A stretch of DNA of 64,000 nucleotides from Diplosphaera chodatii (lineage: Eukaryota; Chlorophyta; Trebouxiophyceae; Prasiolales; Stichococcaceae): contig JAALGY010000038.1 in assembly GCA_032358165.1 (NCBI GenBank), positions 1,550,001 through 1,614,000 on the forward strand. Direction: 5' to 3'. Below, piece after piece: positions 20,569 through 31,400 of the stretch. Below the pieces are notes generated by a model. It saw nothing but the letters and a program-made list of their open reading frames with translations. It was not told the DNA's origin and searched no databases. Every line of letters starts with the position of its first letter. The stretch's first letter is position 1. The translations under genes were made by a program, and so were the position numbers.

Positions 20569-23500
20569 ATGTCAGACAACAGCAGCCTGCTGTTGATCGC
20601 CGGTTGCTACGAACGATTCCTTTTCGGGTTCAGGCTATCAGCAGACACCGAGGTGAGGCGCCATGCCTGCGCTCAGAGCGGTCACGCCCACTACGTCACA
20701 ATGCCGTACCCTGACGCCGGCTCTTTGTGCGATGCAGGCGCCCAGCATCGTTAGGACGTTCAGCTACCCAGCGCACAAGGTGCCGTCTTGTCGCAGTTTG
20801 ACATGTAGGCCGCAGTGTATATTTTAAGTGTGTATCATGAGGTGCAACCGTCTGTGCAGGGCGCCATCAAATGCATTGCTAGCTCTGGCGATATCCTGGC
20901 ATCCGGCGGCGTCGACGATCTCATACACATCTACGATGTGCAAGTGAGTGTGTAGTGTGGTGGATGCTTGTTGTGAATCAGGCTCGTTTGTGACATGCAT
21001 CTCGCCATGAGGCGGCTCACAGGTCCTCCTTTGCAACCTGGTAGAAAGGCAGGGATCTGGGGTACCTGATGAACCCTGGGGATGGGGCGGTGACGGCACT
21101 GGCGTTCCACCATGCGGCAGCCGGCCCCAGCCACCTCCTCAATGGCAGCTCAGACGGCAGCATCAGCGTGTGGCAGGCAAGCAATGGCAAAACACGTAAC
21201 GAAGCGGCGTTGCCGCCTGCATGTGGCCACGGCGCTGTGCACTGATCTGCAACCTCGCAGACACGTGGGTTGGCGGGCGTGCACAACAAAACATGTTCGG
21301 GGCTGTGCTTGCAGGCCGGCAGCTGGGACTGCCTGAAGTCCATGGATGGCCACAAGGGCAGCGTGAACAGCGTGGCGGTGCACCCCAACGGCAGCGTAGC
21401 TCTCAGCGTCGGCAGGTGCGGCGCTACGGAGGCAGGGGCTGGTGGACCACGAAAGGCAGTTGCAGCAGCTGCGCTGCGCCGCGTACGGGCCGTGCAATCC
21501 AATCGGAGCACTTGCATGTGGACGGACAGGATCATCCGTCCTCTTCAGTCCAGGGCCAAGCTCCCGGCGTCTAGCCAGTACACCCTGGATGCATAATCGC
21601 CCGCGTTTGCAGGGACCGGGAATTGCGGGTGTGGAACTTGACGAAGGGCAAGGTCACATACCACAGCAAGCTGGCTGGGGAGGCAGACCTGGTGGCCTTC
21701 CACCCTTCAGGCGCCACGGTATGTGCTGACTTTACATCGGCTGAGCGCACTGTCTAGCGCAGCAAAGGCACCATCACTGCGCAGCTTGCACCGAGCATGC
21801 ATTGGCCAGACTCGTTCATGCTTTCACCTGACCAGCCTGCACCAGTGCACAGCAATGGTGCAGTTGTGCGTATTCAGCCAACTGCCCAGCCCGGCACATT
21901 TGCACTATGCCATGCTCAGGAATGTTGGGGTGGTGACATGGCGTATGGGCTGGCGTTTCCAACTCCATAGCACCATGTGGGCTTCGTCCTTAATCAAGGC
22001 GATGTGTGGTTTGCCTTGTAGTATGCGCTGATGGTGGGCCGCACGGTGACGATGCACGGGCTGGCGGGCAGCGGCGAGCAGCTGGCCGACATGCCGCACC
22101 CCTCCCGCGTCATGTCGGCCGCCTTCTGCAGCGGCGACGGCCTCCTCACAGGTGAGCTGACTTCATTGTAGTCATAGTCCACATGCTGGCTTAGGAGGCT
22201 GAATACAAGGCCGTGGCCTACGGCTGGCTTGAGCACCACAGCACGAGGGCAGTCGAGGCGCCGGGAGCAAGTGGGCTGTGGTCGCTGCAGGGTGTGAGGA
22301 CGGCAGCCTGCGGCTATGGGACGCACGCTGCAGTCGCCCTGTTGTGGAGGTCATCCGTGCACACAACACACGCATCAAAGGTGTCGCAGCCGTCAGCACA
22401 GCATCGCCAGCAGAGGGCAGCGGCAGCGGTGAGGCAGCAGATGCGCCGCTCGCAGCGACGGCATCGTCAGATGGCACAGTTCGACTGTGGGACATGCGGG
22501 CGGTGGCCAGCAACAGGTGGGGTCTTGCCTCCCGCACCTCGTGTGTCTGACATGCTTCTGCTGTGCTCTCGACTGAGCTGCACTGACTTGGCCGTCCTGC
22601 ATGTAATGTATCGTGTTGTGGCGATGCAGGATGCTGGCACAAGTGAGCACATCCGCCCGCTTGACGTGTCTAGTGAAAGCATCGCCGGGTGCTTCCCAGA
22701 TGGCGCAGAAAAGGCAGCCGGTGCAGGCGTCGCAGCAGGTTGACAGCAGCAATCCTGACAGCCACAACGCCAAAAGTCCCGTCCAGCAGCCAGCCGCGGC
22801 AACGAACGGACACAAGCAGCAGAGGCGAGAAAAGCAGCAGCAGACAGCAGAGCAGCCAGAGCAGCCGCAGCCCAGGGCCAAACAGAAGCTGAAAATCAAG
22901 GGCAAGCAGCGCACTGAGGAACACAGAGCCCCGAGGGCTGGCGCCACAAAATCTGCAGGTGCTACACTCTGCAGGCTGCCACTGCATCGCATGTAGATGA
23001 GGACCATGCCTCTGTGCATGGTTTGTCAAGCTGCACAAACAGCACGCGGCTGTCCACCTGAGCCACAGATCGTGTTTTGGGCTGCTCATGCCAAATAAGG
23101 CTCCTGACTTGCTGCAGATGCAGATCAGAAGCTCAGCCTCAGAAAAGAGCGGAAACCTCAGGCTCCGGTCGGGGATGCGGCCCCCCAAAAAGCCAAGCAG
23201 GCGGCGAGGCAGACCGCCAAGGCAGCAGCACCAGCGCAGCCGCCTGGCGACCGCGGTGTGGTGAGTGCCCGGTCAGCAGCATTGCTTGGCGTGATGCTCA
23301 TGCCCCAAACGTTCCAATTGCTCACAGGCATGCCGTGCACATGCTGCAGACAGAAAGTGCTGCAAGGTTTCACATAACCGAGCCAGCTGCGGACAGCTCT
23401 GCACCCGGTGTGTCCCGCATCCTGCAGGCGAAGCGCGGGCTGGTTGACTTTGGCACAGGAGACGGGGAGCAGGCCAGTGTCGAGGTGCCGCAACGGCCAA

Positions 23501-23589
23501 AGAAGCACCAGAAGGGCGCTGCGAAGGAGGGCGGCAACAGCAAGCAGCGAGTCAAGGCGCAGCTGCAAAATCTGGATCGGTTCGACTAG
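20569..23589 (+). CDS. PAK1IP1: PAK1IP1/MAK11-like WD40 ribosome-biogenesis protein
   Basis: WD40 protein of the MAK11/PAK1IP1 group, nucleolar and needed for 60S assembly. Eleven exons chain in phase from ATG 20569. The N-terminus is SLLLIAGCYERFLFGF, then SIVRTFSYPAHK, then GAIKCIASSGDILASGGVDD followed by LIHIYDV. Later blades are LLNGSSDGSISVWQ, SMDGHKGSVNSVAVHP, DRELRVWNLTKGK, LVAFHPSGAT, YALMVGRTVTMHGLAG, CEDGSLRLWDARCSRPVVEV and SSDGTVRLWDMRAV. An exon at about 22630-22960 adds a long Gln/Lys-rich basic tail, then more Lys-rich sequence, and the protein ends VKAQLQNLDRFD at 23589. The intron 21177-21314 starts with GC rather than GT (cag|gcaag). The basic tail fits nucleolar targeting. 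PAK kinase binding is known only for the animal protein and cannot be inferred here. Confidence 0.88.
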
Positions 23590-24111
23590 CTACCCACAGG
23601 CTCGACATGTTGGCTGGCTTGCCGCACATCTCTGCGGTGTCAAATTCTACACGAAATTTTCTGCTCCAGCCACACCGTATGTGAGCACTCGGTCTCTCAG
23701 TGAACAGCTGCAAGGCCATAATCCTGGTTTGCGCTTCACGAAGAGGCAACACCAATGTGATGAAGAGAGTGTCACGACCGCCCAAAACAAACCACAGAAA
23801 TGAACAGACCCATCCTGGATGACTTCAAGCACTTCAGCTGCTGTGACGTCGGACCAATAGCCTGCCGACAAATTACACTAAGCAGACGACAACCTGCTGC
23901 TGTGCGTACGCTGCTGCGCAAGCCGCAGCTGTTGCCATCGCGGGCTGCAGACAGCTTATCGCAGTCACATGCTGTACACGCTATGAACCTGCCCCTCGAT
24001 AGTCATGTGCGCCGACATCGATTTGACAGTCTTGGCCCTGATCTGCCGGCGAGTGCATGGACAACATCGGGCGCTGACGCGGCCACCGATTGCCTGTAGA
24101 CATCCTGAATG
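23590..24111. other. Spacer between convergent genes
   Basis: About 520 bases between the WD40 stop and the stop of the small minus-strand gene. A 99-codon plus frame at 23800-24099 has no recognisable content and no splice support. Probably 3' UTRs. Confidence 0.4.
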
Positions 24112-24910
24112 CTAAGAGGTCCGCAGCTTGCTGACGCCGCCACCATTATCCCCGTCGTCTTGAAGCTTGCTGCTATCTCGTCGTGCTGGGTGCAGCGAAT
24201 TGTGCAGCATCTTCTTCGCAGATCGCCAGGCGTCAGGGCCGAAGGTCGCAGCCCAGATCAGGCCAACCACGCCCACGAGTATGGCTATCCGCAGGCCCCG
24301 GCCATCATCTGGCGCAGCGACCTCCACCGCCAGACCGTCCACCTCCGCGGCATTGCTGATCATCAGCCTCCCAGCGTCACATGCTGCGCACGACTGTGCC
24401 ACGTGTGCTCAGAGCAGCGAAAGCTGCTGGCCGCCTGCCGCTGCGGTGAATCTGGTGACCGCAGCGCCTGCACATGCATGTATGGGTGTCACATCGTGGT
24501 TGACAAGAACGCTTGACAACTAGGTACTTGTTGGAGGGGCACGCGCCCCAAAGTTGGAGCTGATGGACAAGTTAACATCAGCAGGCTTGCATGCACTGCA
24601 GAGTCCAGCCACGGCATTCCAGGCCAAACGTGGCTGGGCAGGCGGTCATGTCAGAGTGCCAGGTGGTATCGACATTGGTGTTCGAGCTGCTGCCTCTCAT
24701 ACATGATCTCCACCCGCTGACGTTTGAAACATCGGGTAGGGTCGCACCTTCTTTGGGGATGGCTGGCCTACCCAACGGAATGCCAGCAGATTGCAAAGCT
24801 TGGCCACACGCTGTCCTTCCTGAGGCCGAAGCCTGGCTTGCAACACCGACCTGACCGGTGAAAAGCGGGGGAGTTGCACTGGCCGCTGGGTGCACCTGCG
24901 CACCCGGCAT
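24112..24910 (-). CDS. Small predicted single-pass membrane protein, function unknown
   Basis: Two exons are proposed. A short first exon runs from ATG 24910 to 24851 (MPGAQVHPAAS..., donor cag|gtcggt). A second runs from about 24394 to the stop at 24112-24114; both are phase 0. The second exon reads SCAACDAGRLMISNAAEVDG, then a short loop, then a clear hydrophobic segment GLRIAILVGVVGLIWAATFG, then a basic amphipathic stretch WRSAKKML and a Gly/Asp/Ser-rich tail. This predicts about 110 residues with one membrane span. The CxxC near the start could bind metal or be redox active, which is inference only. I do not recognise the family. The first exon is the weakest part; alternative upstream frames exist. 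Confidence 0.4.
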
Positions 24911-25400
24911 CGGCCGCTGGCCACCGAACCAGGAACTGGCGGGAATGGAGCACAGCTTTCATGCAATTGAGATGGTGAGATCAGAATTTGACAGCAGGGT
25001 GCAGCTCAAGAGTCAGACTTCAGCAAAGTCTGGCCGTCGTTATCTGTCTCTGGTATGGTAACGTTAACACACGCTTGCAACGCGGTTTACAGCACGGGAC
25101 ATTTGCATGCAGTCGCGGACCATACGGTGCTGAAATATATCTTGTGCGCAAGAAAACACAAAGCAGACCACACATGCAACCGACAACTGCAAGCACAATT
25201 TTGACTCACGACACGAGTACTTGAGGCTGACGCTGCTGATCTGAACAACACCTAGCTGATTGTTCACAAGTGGGGCTGTGGTCACGCACAACATCACAAC
25301 TGGCCCGATGCAGGGACATGCCAACATACATACATATTACAGCAACATTCATGTCGGCAGGGTGGCTGGCACACTGTGGACAAGGAAATGCCGCCTCACT
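24911..25400. other. Spacer between two minus-strand genes
   Basis: About 490 bases with the glycosylase 3' UTR and the upstream region of the small membrane-protein gene. AT content is higher than in exons. No domain-bearing frame seen. Confidence 0.4.
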
Positions 25401-28400
25401 TCATCCTGCGATAACAGGCACCTGCCAGCTGTTGGCTGCAAGCAAAGACGCAGCCGCAGCTGCATGTGCCTCTGCCCGCCGCAGGATGCATGCCTGTCCA
25501 TTACACGAGATCATTGCTCATGCTGTCAAGCATAGCCGCCTGCTTCAGCATGTGCAGAGTGTCTGCATGCGGACCCCGGCATCGTGAACTGCAGCTGACA
25601 CTGCTGTGTTCAATCGTTACTGACCTTCTTCATCGCACGGTTGAGGCACGTTTTGCACTGACCGCAGCGATCCTGCTCCCGGACGGCGGCGAACCTGTTG
25701 ACTCGACGCTTTTTCGCTGCAGGTGCATCGGCTGCAGCTGTGGCCACGTCCCACACAGGCGGCAGGAGTGCTGACTGTGGTTGCTGCTTTGTGGCTGGCT
25801 GCTGATCCCTGCTGCCGGATGCCATATGCGGCTGCAGCGTACTGCTGCTGGGCAATGCACTCAAAAGGCTGAGGGCCGGGAGCTTCAGCTGCTGCCGCTG
25901 CTGCTGCTGAGTCTGGCGCGACTCCTTCGGCTGCACGCTGTTTCCACACAGGGAGCCGTGCATGACAAGCGGCGCCTTGACGGCGCTGCCTGTTGCAGAT
26001 GCAGCTGGTGCAGCCTTGGGGCTGGCAGGCATGGTGCTGCTGCCAGCAGATGCTGCAGTTTTGGCGGCTTGCAGCTTTGGTGGTGCTACCAGCCACGTCG
26101 GCAACAGTTCAGGGGTTCCTGCAAGTACAAGATGGGATGGCTCATGGCAGAGCGGCATTGTTGTGGTGACTTTTGTGGCGCTTGTGTGCAAGCGCAGGCA
26201 TGACGTTCACCTGAGGTTGGGTTATAAGCACGAACACATATGCGCTCACTTGCAAACAGGCGTGCAACCTGCAATTGCATAAGAGCAAACGCTCTGCAAG
26301 TTCCAGCTTCTGCAATCACTGTACACGCAGCAGCACAGCAAGCAGCATGGCTGACGTAATCGGCACAAGGTGTCAGCCAGCACCTGCGCCTGACTCATGC
26401 CGCGGCAGATGCTGCCGATGTGCGTGCCAAAGTGCACACCTCTCCGGGCACTGCCTAGCAAGGCCCTTGGCACCTGTTCGAGGTATGAATTTTAGCACAG
26501 CAGAATGACAGGGGCGGTCCACAGGGATTCTGTGCTACAGTGCCGAATGAGTCGCGGGAAGCAGGCACACTACACCTGCACCGGCTGCGCCACTGTATCA
26601 TGCGCCAGGAACATCTCGTTGATCTGCGCACCATCAGCAGACTGCACGTGAGCGTCAAAGTGAACCCACTGTTTTCCAAGGCGACGAGAGCCCGCGACGA
26701 CATCGTGTAGGTGCATCACAGCAAGCTTGCCTGGAAGTAGGTTCCCGCCAGCGGGAAGCTGCCGTGCATTGCCGCACGCACCGGCACCAGCAGCACCATC
26801 GCAACAGCTTCTGCCTCACTGCATATGGACGGTTGAATGCCTCAGTGTCGGCAAATCCATACTGTTGCTCATGCCACACCGTCAGCTGCCTAGTGCTGCA
26901 GAGCAATCGACAATCGCTTCGTACTTGGTGCCAGGCTGCAGCGCCGTGGGCAACGGCAGCAGCAAGCATGCTCCGCAGCTGCTGCTGTGACGCTGATGCA
27001 ACGTGGGCAGCAGCGCTTCCGCTTCCGCTGTCACCTCGTAGGCCTGCGTGCCAAGGTCAGGTTGCCTCTGTGCCACTGTATCGTCGGACGAGCATCAGAC
27101 TGCATTGTGTCCTTTCAGACGTTGCGACTGCCCGCGATGATAAGCAGGAGTACACACGCATCCCATAGCCTGCAAGCGGGTATATACTGCACCTGCGGCA
27201 CATCACGGCGCACGCCGGAGCTGACAGTGTTAACACCGATGCCGCTGTCATGAGGCATTGCAGGAGAGGTGGGTTGCAGGGGCGCAGCAGTGGCCAGCAG
27301 TGGTTGCACCACCTGGTTCGCCTCCGACAGCATTGCAAATGCCTGCACAGGTGGCAAACATTGCCAGCATAAGATGCCAAGGGACGTGAGACTGATGGTT
27401 GGTAGAGGTTCGCTGCAACAAAGTGCAGACAAAATTACGGCAGCAGGGTCCTGACAACATGGATAAGGACTACCTTGCTGGCGAGCGGATGGCTGCACTT
27501 GTCAGGGTGCACCGCCACACTCAGCTGTCGGTAAGTTTGCCGCAGTTCTGCATCGATGGCCTGCAGCTGCAGAGCACTGCATGCAAAGGCCAGCTGCTGC
27601 GGCTCCCGCGCCTGTGCAGGGGGCGTCACTTGCAGCGGTGGCTGCAGCACGCCCAGGACAGCGAATGCCCTGCATGCAGAGCGTGTCCCAGCCAATTACA
27701 TGCTTGCAGTTGAGCGTTGTTGAATGGCACACATGCCACAGCGTGCGGGTGGCGTTTACCGCCAACACTTCATGGAGAGCATACCAGGCCAGCTTGTCAG
27801 CTTCCGATGCAGCCGAAGGGCCGTGTGTTGGTGGGCTGTCACCCGCTGACAGGATTCGCTGCACCGCTGCAGCTCGCGCTGCCTGCGTCAGCGCCAACGT
27901 TCGTGCGACTGGTGGCTCACACTGTCGTTCCTGCTGTCCCTCTGGTGCTGCTGCGGCTGCATGGGCTGCTGACTGCAGTGCTGGAGCTGCTGCTGATGGA
28001 CATGCCACGGCCGCCGTCGGTGAGGTGCAGCTTCTGCTGAGGCTGTCCTCGATGTCCAGCAGTGATGGGTCAGCAGCAGGTCTCGCACCCTGCTGCTTGG
28101 CCTGGAGGCTGGCGCAGCTACGCGGCCGTGCAGCCTCGAACCTGGGCGGGGTATCCGGGGCTGCAGGTTCCGGCGCTGCCAGCTTTGCCGGCTCAAGCAC
28201 GATCGGCCTTGCGGGGGATGTGTCGGCAGGTGCGCCTTTGCCACGCTGTCCTGGAGGTGGTGGTGCGGCAGGGGCTGCGGGCTGCGCAGCATCGCCTTCT
28301 GTGAAGCGCCGGCCGCCCTGCTGTGCATACTCGCACTGCGGCGCCAGCGGGCAGGTGCCGCAGGCGGGCAGCGCCTTGGTGCAAAACACCTGACATGCAA

Positions 28401-31400
28401 CGGATTCCGCTCATCGACAGTGTATTGTCGCTGTGCCCGACAAGGTTGTTCAGCAGTGTCTTCAAATTCGCACAGATGTGGCATGGGAGTGGTGTTTGAA
28501 TAGCGAGAGGTTGCAGACCTTGCCCAGCGTGATCATCTGGTAGTGCAGCTCGTGCAGCGCATCCACATCCAGCTTCAGCAGCCTGAGCACAATACCAAGA
28601 CCTGTTGCCAGCGTAGATGGTGGAGGGAAAGATCACATTGTCAGACCTGTATGCAATCCTCTCTGCAAAATGCTGCTGTACACGAGCTGCATTGGCAGGT
28701 AAGCCATCGCCCACCTGGAATGCAGGTACTTGTGCACTTCTGGCTCAGCTGCGTACTGCTCCAGCTCCTATAGGACATGCTAAGGATTGTCGCATCCACT
28801 ATGGGCAGCATACTGCAGATGCACACCTGGTGCTGTCAGCAACTCTGCGGTCGGACAGCACATCACCTCGATGCCCTTGTCGCTGTCCAGCGGGATCCAG
28901 CTGCAGGTGCACTGCTCCACGCTCGCAACATGGCTGAATCAGCATGAAGCGTACAGCAAGAACATCAGCCATGTGAGCACCAGCACGGTCTCTGCACTTC
29001 CCTGCGTGATGGCTCACCCCAGACGAGAGCAGATGCGGCCAACATTGGTGTCCACCGGGAAGTCTTGCAGCCGCAGCGCCAGCAGCAGGATGCACGCGGC
29101 ACTCTTGCGCCCCAGGCCATCGATGGCCATGAGGTACGCCCGCGCCTCATCTGCTGATACACCCCGTAGCCACTCCAGTGACAGACGCTGCTGCAGAGAT
29201 TGCAGATGTTGAAATTTGCTCAACTGTTGGCTCAACCCATGGAATATACTGTGATGTTCAGTCGTGATGTGACCAGGGCAAACCACACCTGTTTTGGTCG
29301 GCTACACGGGGCACCCTCCACTGCCAGTGTTGGTGGCGCACTGCAGCACCTGGGCGGCTGTTCGAGCCCTTCGGCGTCCAATGCGTCTGCTGTCTTTGAG
29401 CGCTCCGAAGCACATTGGCTGAGGGTACTCATACTAGCCGAGTGCCGCAGACGCGTCAGGGTCTGGGGCATTTGTGCGGAGGCTGCCTGCCTTTGATTGC
29501 ACTGTAATTGCTGCTGTTCTGGCTGCGTTGATGGCTGCTGCATCGCGGGTGGCGTGGACGGTGACCACGCTGCAGGGGAACAGCGCAAGTGCTGCTGCGT
29601 GTCAGCTGGCCGCCTTTGCTGTATCAGGTCCTGCTGCTGGCCCTGCGCAGGACTGTGCAAAGCCCGCTGCGGCACGCCAAGTAGCAGCTTTGCGGTTGCC
29701 TGCATGCCGCTCCACACTCTGCTTGCCAAGCTGCTGCTGGTGCTGTGTTGCTGACTGGAAGGCAGACACTGCTGCTGCTGCTCTGGCTGTGGCTGCAATG
29801 GTGGCAGCAACAGACGCTGTGTTGGCGGTTGGTGGCGATCCTCACGATGTCCATGCTCTTCACGGCTGCTGCTGCAGGGTGGCTGAGCTGCCAATGCCCA
29901 TGCTCCAGATGTTGGTGGTTGCACCGCGCGCCTGCTGTGGTAGCAGGGCTGCGGCAATAGCTTGTCAGGCGTGGCAGGTTGCTGGGGACTGCAGCTTGCT
30001 GTAGGAGGCCCTGCCTGCTTGGCGCTGCTGCTTACTGTGCCGTGCAGTAGAGCTGCACCTGCGAAGCTGCTGCCTTGCTGCACAGACTGCATGCCTGTCG
30101 CTGCTGTGGGTGCATTACGTAGGGCCTGGCACCCCTGCGCATGGCCGGACAGTGCTGCCAGCACACGCCGCCGCTTGGCACGCGGAGGCCCCAGCTCTGC
30201 CCATTGCCAGGTGCCCCCAGCAGGACGCTTGCGTGCAGTGCGTCTGGCTGTGGGCCTGCTGCTAGACGAGCGGTCGACAGCCATAGCTGTTTGAGGCGCT
30301 GCAGCTGCTGCTGGCTGGGCTGTGCTGGTATCAGGCACTGCAGGCCGCGGATTGCCTGGTGCATCCGGCACCAGTGGGGCATCCACTCGGGTCTGACTTG
30401 CCTCTGCTGGGCCACGAGTCTGTTTGGCTACTGCAGCGGCTGTCCCTGCTGTGGACTCTTCTCGGCCACATCCTTTCCCAGCATGTATGCGGTTCAGCAG
30501 CGCCTGCGACATGCAAGATGCTGGCTAGGGTACTCCAGACGCTCAGATACTCCAATGGTCATCTGGCGGCAGATCATCTTGCCTGGATGCGAGTTGCCAA
30601 CAGCATATGCATGCCTCGGCACTGTATTGCTTCTGCCACCTGTTCCGCAACACACGAAGATTGATGAGCTTGGCAGTTGTAATTTGGCACTGTTACCCAA
30701 CCAACTTGATCTGGATCGTATGACTTCAGACATACACTGTTGCAGCTGAATACAGACCTCCACAACAGGGGCCACACGCACAGCCTCCCAGTCAATCACA
30801 TCCGCATGCGGATCTGCTGGCTCGCCTGAATGCATGGAGCATCTTTGGGCCACTGGTTGATAAAGCTACATGGTTGACACGGTGTGGGGCTTGGCAAGAC
30901 AACTTGGTTGCCTGGCACACCTGCATCCGTCATGTGAGGTTGCCGAGCTGGAAAGCGGGCAGCCAGCATCATGAAAGCCTTACTAGAGGCAACATCTGTG
31001 ACATTCTGTGTCTGTAGCACGCGAAATTTCTGTCAGTACAAGGCAGCAAGAAAAGCGCCCATGACGATTATCAGGATGGTCAAGTTCAGCAGTGACAGGA
31101 GCCTAGGCGCTCGGGCCAGTGCAGACTTGCAATTGGGGTACAACCGAAACAGCCTAACCTTACCAGGAATGCGCCGATGACAGAGTCGAGGACAGACCCA
31201 CCCCACGGCGTCTGCCCAGGCTTGCGGTCCCCCAGAACGCCCCTACTTGCGAGTGATAGTATGTGATGCAGACCATGTGATTGCTTATGTGGTGACATGA
31301 GCCCGACTTGCACATCATAGCTTAGCTAGCTAGCTAGCTATTGATGTGCATAGATAGACTTGCACAACATAGCTCGGTCGCACATAACAAGTGCGGAGGC

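Noticed and set aside
26655..27060. An independent minus-strand gene around the SFPLAGTYFQ exon
   Set aside because: The exon matches the C-terminal RRM-like region of DEMETER proteins and is flanked in order by other exons of that gene.
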